Assembly (NCBI GenBank): GCA_035048485.1
Contig: CM068589.1
Coordinates: 6,194,224 to 6,258,223, forward strand
Source of the DNA: Pteria penguin
Lineage: Eukaryota > Mollusca > Bivalvia > Pterioida > Pteriidae
Direction: 5' to 3'
DNA length: 64,000 bases
Within the stretch, counting starts at the first letter, position 1. Each line of letters begins with the position of its first letter. Positions 23,740 to 35,700 of the stretch are shown here, piece by piece. A program made the translations under genes and the position numbers. Under the pieces are notes generated by a model, which saw only the letters and a list, made by a program, of their open reading frames with translations, was not told the origin of the DNA and ran no database searches.

Positions 23740-26700
23740 CTACAAAAGAAAAAGTATAACAAAGTCAAAGAGCACACCTGTATGTAATGGTCATCGAAAA
23801 AAGAGTTCAATGTGACCTTTATACAAAGGTGACCTTTATACAGAGGTGACCTTTATACAGAGTTGACCTATATACAGAGTTGACCTATATACAGAGATAA
23901 CCTTTATACAGAGGTGACCTATATACAGAGGTGACCTTTCTACAGAGGTGACCTATATACAGAGGTGACCTTTATACAGGGAGAAATAAATAATCCAATC
24001 ATACTACAAATTATTTTGAATGAACACTTGTGGGGCCAAACTTAAAATAAAACTTACAGAAATATCGCGTTTAAAAGTTTCCGTATTTTCCGAAATCATG
24101 TTGCGCATTATTTTCCTTCTTTATATTTCCAGCGTAGCAGATGAATGAATGAAACATATTTTATTGTCTTTATAACAATGGGATCAGGCACAAGTTATCT
24201 CAACTTAGACCGCCGTCTCCCTACATAATTTACAAATATATTACATGAATATTATACATGGTTTTCATAAATTATCATGTAACAAATAATCGAGCTAAAT
24301 GAGTGACGTGCACGTGACGCGAAGAGAGTATTAACAGATAGGAGAGGAGAAAAGTGCAGTGCAGGTAGAATGAGGTATTATATTAGCATTTAATCACATA
24401 TCAATATTCTATGAAAAACGCTTGTTTTGTCTGATGAAGGTGTGGACAGCATTTACTATGTTTATATTTGCTGATGATGGAAGATTTTCGTCTCCAAATA
24501 GTATGGTTGAAATGTTAAGATTCCCCCCGTTATTGTTCAATGTGTTTGCAAGAGGATTTCTGATGTGTTCGTAATAACTGCACTCGAGGAAAAAATGTTT
24601 AGGTGTTTCGATTTCACCACAGTTACACAAATTATTTGTTGACAGATTGACTTTGAATAGGTGGGCCTTTAACGAACTACATTCGCATCGTAGTCTAGTA
24701 TGATGAATATTTGTTTGGCGGTTTCCATGACTGTAATGTTTAGGAGGTACGTATGGGTTGGTGTTTAAGTTTCTTTGAAATGATTTAAATGAAGGTGACG
24801 GTCTCGTTTCCATAGATATACTATACCAGAGGTCAATAGTAGATGGGAAAAAGGAATTTTTGTACAGATTGAGTCTAAAATTAGGTTGTTGAATGTTTTG
24901 ACCGTTCCTAAGGTTATAGGGTGTGTTTTCGTGTACCTCAGGAGGCAATATATCGAGCAGATAGTCAGGAACTAAACAGTTTTTAATTTTGTACATTAGA
25001 TGCAATTTTCGTTTTTCTCGTCTTCCTTTTAATGATTCCCAACCAAGTTCGGAATAGAGTGAATTTAAAGAGCAGAATTTTGGAAGTCCAGTTACTATTC
25101 GAGCCGCTTCAGTTTGCAGTTTTTCAAGTCTATTGCAGTCATTTTCAGTGATGTTATCCCATACTTCACAAGCATATTCAAGATGGGGACGTATAAACGA
25201 AAAATACATTTTATTTAAGGTGTTTCTGGTAAGTTAATATTCAATTTTTCGGAAAACTGCTATGAGCTTGGACACTTTAGTTACTATGTTGTCTATGTGG
25301 TTTGTCCATTTACCGTTATTGTGGAGTGTTATACCCAAATGTTTGTGTGTGTGGACCGGGTTTATAGTAGTATTTTCAAAAATGAAATTGAAGTTGTCTA
25401 TGTCTTGATCTACAGCACCTATAACCAGAACTTTAGTTTTAGATGGATTAAATTCAACGAGCCAGTCTTTTGACCATTTCGATATGTTAGACAAATCTAT
25501 GTTGGTATTACTAATTATTTCTGGGAGGGAACTCGAAGAGTGGGAAATTGATGTATCGTCAGCGAATAGGCGGGCCAGGCCCTCAATACCATCAGGTAGG
25601 TCATTTATAAAGACAAGGAAAAATAACGGTCCAATGATCGACCCTTGGGGCACGCCGGCTGCAAGTTTTCCTACTGATGAGGAACTTTGATTTAGGACTA
25701 CTTGTTGAGATCTGTTGGTTAGATAGCTAGTGATCCACTTCAGTGTAGTTCCCTTGAAACCATAAGCGTTCAGTTTATGGATGAGACCCTTGATCCAGAC
25801 ACGGTCAAAAGCCTTGCTGATATCACAAAAGGTAAAGCCTAGATATTCCTTGTGATCTAAGGCAAGGCAGATATGATGATAAATTTCAATGAGTTGGAAC
25901 GTGGTAGAGTGGCCTGGAAGAAAACCTGATTGCATATTATAGAGAAGGCTGTTTGAGTGTAGATGGTTATAATAGTGTTTGAATACAACTCTTTCAAAGA
26001 CTTTACCAATGCAACTTAATAGAGAGATTGGACGATAGTTGGTTGGATCGGATTAAGAACCCTTTTATACACAGGGATGACGTTTGCGTGTTTCCATTGA
26101 ATGGGGAATTTACCACTTTCTAAGGATTGGTTGAATATTATTTCAAGAGGTGTAGCTATTTCATTTTTTATATTCTTTAACAGTTTGTGGCTGAAGTCGT
26201 CTGGTCCAGACGCTTTATTTATGTCAAGTATATGGATTATATCAGATATTTCTTCTTTGGTGATAATGATATTGGGAACACGGTTGTTGGTTCGATCTCC
26301 GAATACTGGTAGTACTTTATCATCATCATCCAGGTTGGAAGTTTTACAAAAACGTTGATTTAGTAGATCACATTTTTCCACATCACTGTTTGCCAGAACA
26401 CCGTCACAATTTAAGGGGGGTAGCGTTTGTGAAGGTTTTGTACCTTTTATTAAGCTTCTAATAATTGTCCAGTATTGTTTTTGGTTACTGGATTTAATCT
26501 CATTTATATTTTCGTGAAGGTTGGCGATGTAGTTTTCCTTGAGTACTTTTTTTAAGTTATTGACTTTATTTCGTTGATGTTTGTTGGTTGGTTGGTTGAT
26601 TGGTGTTTTACGTCGCTTTCAACAATATTTCAGTTATATCGCGACATGGAAGCAGGAGGTTACCAACCTCTTAAACATAGTGGCGCAACCCGGGAATCGA

Positions 26701-29700
26701 ACCCGGATCGTCGGCGCCGCAAGCCAAGCGCTTAACCACTACACCAAACCTGCCCCTTCGTTGATGTTTGTAAATTGCTTTGTGATGGGAGGACTTGGTG
26801 TCTAAAAATTTTTTCCGAAATCTGTCCCGTAGTCTTATTTCTTTTCTGATTGTGGAATTGAACCAGGGTCTATCGTTTCCACGTATGATGACCGACGTTT
26901 TGGGGACATGCTTTAAGACCAGGTCTTTAAGTTTTTTTGTTGAAATTTTGACAGTTAACATCAACGTCCGTGTTGTTTAAGATGGAATTCCAATCTGTAG
27001 AGATAATATCACCCCTAAGAAGGTCGAAATTTGCCTGATAATAGAGCCAGACATCGCGACGGAAGGACTGTGTTACCAACGATACCATATTAAGAGTACA
27101 GTGTGTGGCGGAATGATCACTGAATTGATTATCAGTATCTATGACACTGCTTTCAATACTTTCTATTTCATCAGAGACGAATATTGGGTCAATACAGGTT
27201 GCTGAATTGTTTGAGACACGTGTTGGTTCATCTATGAGATTGTTGAGGGAGTAAAGTAAGAGCATATCATTTATTCTTGTAGGGATTTTATTTAGAAACT
27301 TTACATTCCAATCTCCATTTAAAACAAGATAAGGTGATTGTTCTAATGCATTTCCGATTGAGTTTTCAAGTCTGTCCCAAAACGCTCCCCGAGACGCTTC
27401 CGGTCTGTAAATAGTGCAGATATTTAAGATGTTACTACTTAATTGAATAGTTACCCATAGTGTTTCGTCATAGTCATTTTCAAGATCATGCCTTCGTTTG
27501 GCATTTAAACCGCTCTTTACATATACCATGATTCCCCCACCGTGACCGTTTCTGTCACGCCTGAATGGGTCCTCATAACCTTGAAGTAGTAGTTCACTTG
27601 TTGGAATAGATTCGTTTAGATGGGTCTCGGTAAAACATATGATATCAGAAAAGTCAGAATATACATCAAAAATATCAAAAAACTTGTTTCTTATGCTTCT
27701 ACTATTCAGATGAAAGATAGAAAATTCGTGTGGTGTTTCCATTGGGCCAGGGTTTTCAGCTATGTCCTTGCACAGTAGTAAAAGGACCATTAATAGGAGG
27801 ATGAAATAAATATTGATTAAATTACTCCTGCAAAAATAGCTCATTCTGTGGGAAAGGTACAAGGTTGATTTTAAAAATTTACAGAACACATGAAAAAGGT
27901 TACAATGTATAACATACTTTCTAAAGAGGTTAATCTTTTGGGTTTTGCTGTAAAAAGTCCCGACAGCAACTCTATATGCAGCTAGATCACACGTCATATA
28001 ACTAACACTGGTATTAAAGTATACGCGTTAGGGTAGATATGTTGCTGTTGGGACTGATAACCATCTACAGCTTTGCCAATTTGATGGCAGAGACATATGG
28101 ACTCTTGGTGAATAACATTTGCAAATATACATTGACATATAATCTTTTGGAATACATAAATAATAGTAGTAATATAACGTGCAAAGTAGGGCAAATCTGG
28201 TGTCATGAAGCCAGAAGTAGAGCTGTCGTACTCAGTCATCTGGAAATATTGGTTTCGGTCGACTGAGCTTTGAAAATGCGTTTTGTCTCTAAGCATATAT
28301 ATCACACGATATCGGGCAGTGGTGTTTTCATGATGAAAAGGAGAAATGCATAGAATATATAGGATATGTGCTACAAAAAATACATACATATGCATGATAC
28401 ATAGGACATGTGTTTTAAGCATCTGATAAAGAAATTATAGTGCTAAGACATACGAAAAAACAATTTAAGTTTGTAGGTTATCGATATTTCAATTGAAATG
28501 TATAATGAGATCGGGTGTCATCTTAAAACATGTTTGACTGTCAGACTTAAGTCATGGCGTAAAACAGTATGTATGTATATTTACATTCATACATATGCAC
28601 ATATCTGAGTACTTGGAGGGTGATTTTCTCATGGAGGAGCGTAATAATTGAGATCTGCAGTTGACCTTATTAAGAATTTCCGTCCGCCTTCACTGGTCTT
28701 GATGAATATTCGTCCGTCGGTAGTCCAAAAGGAGTGCACTTTTCCAGCTTGCTTTGCTTTACTTATCTCGGTCACGATCTCTTGCCGGTAACGAGTGAGG
28801 TCTTCAGTAACGAAAATGCGACTATTGTGGGTTTTGAGCATTTTTTTCTGCCTGTAAATGTGATTTTTTATCTTCCAGTTGCGAAACCGACATATCACTT
28901 GCATTTTACCGTGTTTGTTGGGTCGACCAACAGGATGAGAACGGCATATATCATCAGCTGTAATATTGACGTTTAGCATTTCATTACAAATCTTCACAAC
29001 GCTGGAATCCGTGTCGTCCGAATCATTTACGGTTATGTTATGGAATCGGAGGGAGTTGCGCCTTCCATACTGTTCAAGCTCTTCAAGCTTGAATTCAACT
29101 TCTTCGAGGCGGGATTCTGCTTGGTACACCTGAGAGCGCAAATCATCATTTTCTTCGCTAAGTGCAGCTATATTTTGCTCATTTTTATCAATTCGGACGG
29201 ACTGGGCTTCAAGCTGGCCGCGCAGAGGTTTAAGACCGTCCTCTATAGATTTACTGATGGTAGCCTTGATGTCAGGTAGCAGTGATCGTGATATAATAGG
29301 CATCAAAAGTGACGTAATAATGTTTGCAAACACAGGATTTCCAAGAAGACTCATGATGACGTTGGTGAGATCTATGTTACTACCAGACTCTGTTTCATAA
29401 TTAATATTAGGAAGATGGAGCTGAGATATAAGATCCTGTATATCTTGACCAGAGTGGGGTGGGGAAGGGTGGACACTGTCCCCATGACCTGGATTACCAT
29501 CTTCAGCTTGTGTTGAGTCTGAATACATACTGATAGTTGGTGACAATATGCGGCGACGTGTAAATCTAGTGACTAAAGGTGGAGATACGACTTCTATTTC
29601 CTTACGTTTTGACGACATGAAATCGCATGAAATATCATGGAGTTACTCAACCATAAAAACTACTCACTACTGTACTCACTGTTTGTTTTTAAAATAAATT

Positions 29701-32700
29701 CTTCCAAGTTGCAAGATAGGTACAAAATTCCAAATTGAAAGTTTCACAAAAGTTTGTATAGCAAAACTACTTCTTCATAATGTGATTTAAAATAACCACA
29801 CACAGATTTAAACACAGTCTTAGCACTTTCGAACTCCTCTCAAAATTTCGTGCTCATCGCCATCGTGACGTCACAATAAAATCAAAGGACTGAAGGTCCT
29901 GAGTAACACTCATATGAAGATAAAGAGGAAATCGTTTTATCAATAGTATCAAGGATGTAGTCTGGTGAGCGATTTACGCTTAAAAGTAATCTGCCTAACG
30001 GGAGGTAACTCATACTGTCACGAAGATGTAACATTTTTAGTCATGATAGAAAATACAGAAATAATATTCAATAATTTGTCTATTATGCACGTGTTTGTAA
30101 ATTATCATGTGATATTGAAGAAAAACTGTTTTTAGAGTTATTCTATTGACCAAAACTCTATGCCGGCAAATACGAAATGGGAAAAGTAAAATATTTTAAA
30201 ACCTAAAAAAGCACAAGATAGTCAACTAAAAGCGAAGGCCAGTATATTTAATTATCTTGAAACAATCAATACTAAATTCAATGAACGAGAGGGTTTTTAT
30301 TTTTAATCCTCAGAGTGCTAACGTATTTGAAAAGGGCTGCAGATTTACATCATGCAGTAGAGGATGATGTCATTGAGACGTTACGTCTTAATGACATGAT
30401 GTTGTCGCACCTGCTGTATATGCTGTCTGTTGAAAAGTATGGTGTCTTTGAGCCATTATATTTCCGGACTTGTTCACAGAAGAGGCATGATTTACATATC
30501 ATTAAAAACAAGACATTTTAAACTTCTAAATAATACTACGATGTTGTTACTGACATATTCATTGAAGCAGTTATATATGTGCCACAAAGGCAGATTTTTC
30601 AAGGAAATATATGTACTTGTTTTCCAAATAGCCTCCAACCTCCTAAAAGGGGGGTTGGTTGGTTGGTTGATTGGTGTTTTACGTCGCTTTCAACAATATT
30701 TCAGTTATATCGCGACATGGAAGCAGGAGGTTACCAACCTCTTAAACATAGTGGCGCAACCCGGGAATCGAACCCGGATTGTCGGCGCCGCAAGCCAAGC
30801 GCTTAACCACTACACCAAGCCTGCCCCTCCTAAAAGGGGGGAGGGCATTAATGTGTTTATATATTTTGATAATATCGAATCTAAATATGGTTTTAATTTG
30901 AAATGTCATTTGAAGCTTATATGTATACAAATCAATTCCTTTCTTGATCATGAAAAGGAAATATTTCATTCAATATATATTACACACAAATGAGGTTATA
31001 GCAAAATGGGGGAGGGTGCAATATCTATCAAATTTCTTTGTAAAATGCTCCATTACCTATTGTAATTTTATGATGTTTTGACTTATGACAGACCATTGCA
31101 CATTACAGTGTAATATCACAGTGATGCAGATAACAGAAATTATCAAATAAGTGTACTTCTTGTGAAATTGTCATCATTTTAGTAGGTTTGTTTAATTACT
31201 ATAGCCACTTCGTAAGTTGTCAGAGCTTTCCCTAATCCTTGTTATTTTTTCAATGAATCAGTATAAATTCATAAGTTTATCTACCAAAATAAAAAAACCC
31301 AAACTTTTCTGTGTCATATTTGTGAAAAAAAAATATATAAACTGCTCATTTCTCTATATCAAAATAGGCATGAAACAGTGTAAATTTGCATTGATTCTAG
31401 TACAATAATTTGATCCATAACATGATACGTTTTTGTTATTATTTAATCTACCTTTGTCTGTTCTTATAGAATATGCATGAAATAGCCAGTTGTAGATGTT
31501 AATTCTTCTTACTAGTTCACCAGACTACCCCCTTAATTCAGGACTAGTTTCATTCTTACAATGAACAGCACAAATTCAAAATGACACTTGAATCATTATT
31601 GAGTTATTCTAATCAATTTTCTTTTAATGAAACAAAATTGAAAAGGGAATAGTTATATGAAGCTTGCATTCAAGTCTGGGTCCCAAGATGAACCATTAGC
31701 ACAAGTTTGGGAATTTTCACACACTGTTTAGTTGAGGTGACTTGGCATACAGCCAAGTCAGAAGTCTTTTATTTTTACTAGTTTGTTGCAAACTGAGGTA
31801 TCCCCAACAGGTTAACCAAATCACTTTAGTGGAAAACTGTCACATGAAGTAATCGAACCTGGTACTCTAGTGTGCATCCCATAGATGAATCATTGGTGCA
31901 ACTTTGGTAAATCCATGTTTGTAATTAGGAGGGGGTTGTAATCAGAGGAGGGTGTTCCTGAGGATACATAACTGTCAGGATAAACAAGTGAATTCAAAAG
32001 AATTCTAAGATGTCAAAAGTAATTATCTTAAGTGGAAAGTCTCATCACAAGGAATCTACATGTGAAGTTGTACTCCTACTGGATCAAAAGTTATTGCCAA
32101 GGTTAAAGTTTTTGTGACAAGACTGACTGATGGAGGAATGAGTATTATGAGATGTAATGTCCCTTTGCTTTCACAAAAGTGGGGGACAAAAAGTGATGTT
32201 AAAAAGACATTCTAATTCACTTGTTCTTCTTCCATTACAAAGTGTACTCATAAATGAGTGTCATACTTCATGTATAACCATGTATATAGAGTCCTCAAAT
32301 TTACATGAAACATGTTTTGTTTTGATAATTCTGAATGGTCCACACATTAGCGTTCAGACATGCATAACCACGATATACCGTCCTCAAATTCAAAAGTCAT
32401 TATACCTACTCTTTGACTTTGTTCACATTGCCTCTGACTCCAACTATCAAAATTCTGACTGAACCAACTTCGTTCACTGTTCTTAACGTACATCTTAAAT
32501 CTCATATCAAGGACGATTTGCAAGTTCTACCATTCACGTGCACAATTATTACAATCAAGTTAAACCAACAAAATTGACAACGTACATGACATGCGTGCGT
32601 ACCACTCAACATGCTTTCCATCATGTTATTTCATCTCGCCGCGACGGAGCAAATCAGATTTGAAATCTGCCTGTTCAGCTGTTTACGATGCGATGTCAAG

Positions 32701-35700
32701 TCACTCATGTATGAATCAATTTGTGATTAATAATTTAATCATGGAATTTTAAGAATATGAAACCGAAGAAACTTCTTATGTCGATGCACTAAATATCAAT
32801 TCGTTTCTCGGAAGAATTTTATACATGACGCTATTCGTCCCTTAGCAACGCGGAATTTGGAAAGGGGGGGGGGGCAATTTCACGTTAATACCCAGCTCTG
32901 GTGAAACTTACGCAGAATGTTTACAATACGCAAAGGAAAAAATTTAACTTATACAGTCTGCTGTCCCACTTTAATCAAGTAAAACATCAATTTTTCGGCA
33001 TAACGTCATCAAAAGCATATTGTTATTGTGGTTGGCAAGGGCCGACGGAAAGGCCCGAAAATGTGCGATCAGTGCGTAGTGATCAACGACTGAATGAAAA
33101 CATAAGTTACATGCCAATTAGTTTCAAAAATAATCATCGTGTTTATTCAGCTCTGGTATAGACTTTCCATACATCTTCCTAAATAATTTGCTGATTATGT
33201 AGTTAATAACATACCAGAAGTATCAAATGTTCATGAATATTTGCAAATTTAATGCACATAATCATAGACCTATTTCACTGAGTGTAGGAATACATGAGCA
33301 AAGGGGTGAATCCCAAAATGGCAGCGCCCATGACCCGGGTCCATAACAGTGTAACACTTCGTGTTACAAAAATCAGATTGAGATAGCAGATTGAGATCAA
33401 AGCATAGTAATTCCTTTTCCCATTAGGTCCCATGATAAATTACCAAACGTCCAGCAAAATTTACACTACTCTCTGCATCTTAGCTTTGTATAATCCATAT
33501 ATCAAAAGTTTGTCAGACACCCCCCCCCCCCACTCTTCTATCAGAATTTTAATAGTTTACTATAGATCATCGACCTTGACTTCGAAAAATTCTTAATGGA
33601 AAGGGGTCAACCCACCCCAAGAAAAAAATTGTTAAATTTCAATTGTAAAGAACTTTTAGGTCATGAAATCTTTATATTAGCCAAATGATGTTAAAATTTG
33701 TGATTTTACCGCACAGTCAGTGTTATTTATAGATTGATCACAAATAATTTCATCCAATCAGAGCCCCTGATACATTGAAATGGTACTCCCTCTTTCCCTA
33801 ATAACCATTCTTTGACTTTTTACTGATTATTTCCAGAAATCCATGATTTTCCATTAACAAGAGCAACACCAACATAGCATAATACGTCGATCATATATTA
33901 TTTCAAACGCAACACATATCTAAATGTACATATCTTAAAGAGATCTGATTAATCAAATTTACTGTGACCTTGACCTTGGCGGTATGACCTTCGTCAAGTT
34001 CTTGTTGCAACATTTAAACATAGGCAATAATTCTGTGATATATTATTCAAATCGATGAAGGCTGTAAAAGTTATGGCCCAGACAAGTTCTACCCATCTAA
34101 TACATTGTGACATTGACCTTGGAGGTATAACCTTAGCTCAAGGTCATAACACACTGTCTTCCCATAATGACAATTTCTACCTACTATGAAGTTAATCCAA
34201 CAGGGTATATAGAAACTATGCCTCAGACAAAGTGTTACCCAAATTAGATTCCAAAAATCTGCGATTTTTCATCCAAATTCAAACTTTTGCCCTCAGATTT
34301 ATAAAATATGAGAAATAAAGCATGAAAACTTCCTCAGATACCTAAATTCAACATTTTCTATCAGAAAAAACAACAAAATTAAGCATATACTGACCTTAGT
34401 CCTTTGCAAATATTCATGAACATTTGATACTTCAGGTATGTTAAGAACTACATATTCATCAAATTATTTAGGAAGATGTATGGAAAGTCTATACCACAGC
34501 TGAACAAGCACGATGATTATTTTTGAGACTAATTGGCATGTATCCTATGTTTTCATTCAGTCGTTGATTACTACGCACTGATCGCATATTTTCGGGCCTA
34601 TCCGACGGTCCTTGCCAACCACAATAGCAAAATGCTTTTGATGGCGTTATGCCGAAAATTAGATTTTTTAATTGATTAAAGTGGGACAACAGACTGTATC
34701 AATTAAATTTATTCTTTTCCGTATTGTAAACGTTCTACGTAAGTTTCACCAGAGGTAGGTGTTAACGTGACTTACATTTGCAGCCTACGTTTTCCAAATT
34801 TGCATACATAGAGTTACAAGACATGTCGTGCAATAATCTTCAATTTCAAAAATTAGACGCGTTAAATATTTTTATAATCGTTAAAATAACAATAAAGACA
34901 TTGTGTGGAGTAAAACTTTTTACATTTTTATATAATGTACAACAAAACATTTTATGTACATTGTGATTGTATCTAGTCTCCAGCTTTTAAATTTTCAATA
35001 AATTTCTTACTTAAAATTAGGGGATAAACGTACTGTGTTTGATTGTTTTCGACAATTATACCGTGGTTATACCGTTGGAAACAGAGGATTCATGGCGACG
35101 CTTGCGGAGTACACAAACAGTAAGACAAACATCGGTTGTTTTCTCTTGGAAATTGCATCCAAATTCCTCGTTGCTAAGGGACGAATAGCGCCATGTTTAA
35201 AATTCTTCCGAGAAACGAATGGATATTTAGTGCACCGACATAAGGATATCTTCATATTCTTAACATTTTATGATTAAATAGTTAATCACAAATTGGTTCA
35301 TACATATGCATGAGTGACTTGACATCGCATCGTAAACAGCTGAACAGGCAGTTTTGCTGCGGCGAGGCGAGATGAAATAACATGCTGGAAAGAACGTTGC
35401 ATGGTGGTACGTTATCATGTAATGTACGTTGTCAGTTTTGTTGGTTCAACTTGATTGTAGTAATTGTGCACGTGAATGGTAGAACTTGCAAATCGTCCTT
35501 GATATGATATTTAAGATGGAAGTTAAGAGCACTGAACGAAATTGTTACAGACATGATTTTTGATAGTTGGAGTCAGAGGCAATGTGGACAAAGGCAATAT
35601 ATTAATACATTTGAGGATTGTATATCGTGGTTATACATGTCTTAACGCATATGTGTGGACCAATCAGAATTATCAAAACAAAACAAGTGAATTAGAATGT

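Larger units (their letters stand above)
24130..29875 (-). mobile_element. near-full-length CR1/L2-like LINE in dermatopontin A intron 3
   Basis: The 5.7-kb unit on the minus strand contains a 5' leader (about 29619-29875), intact ORF1 (29618-28629), a ~630-bp spacer and broken ORF2 (27997-24409). A 3' end with 'caataaaatatgtttcattc' and ATTC repeats lies near 24130. Order and protein types fit APE-class non-LTR retrotransposons of the CR1/L2/Jockey group. A SINE has inserted into ORF2. No clean target duplication of the LINE itself is visible. Confidence 0.88.

Noticed and set aside
26640..26750. tRNA gene suggested by A and B box sequences
   Set aside because: It is part of a retroposed SINE with a simple-repeat tail and target duplication. 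The same applies at 7255, 12241, 21784 and 30655.
24130..29875. Target duplication for the large LINE
   Set aside because: I compared both borders and found no matching direct repeat. The 5' border may be misplaced or the insertion old.
30315..30521. 68-codon frame AADLHHAVEDDVIETLRLND...
   Set aside because: Looks protein-like by eye, but it lies in the arm-specific segment of the inverted repeat and has no recognisable family or gene context. Too weak to list as a gene.
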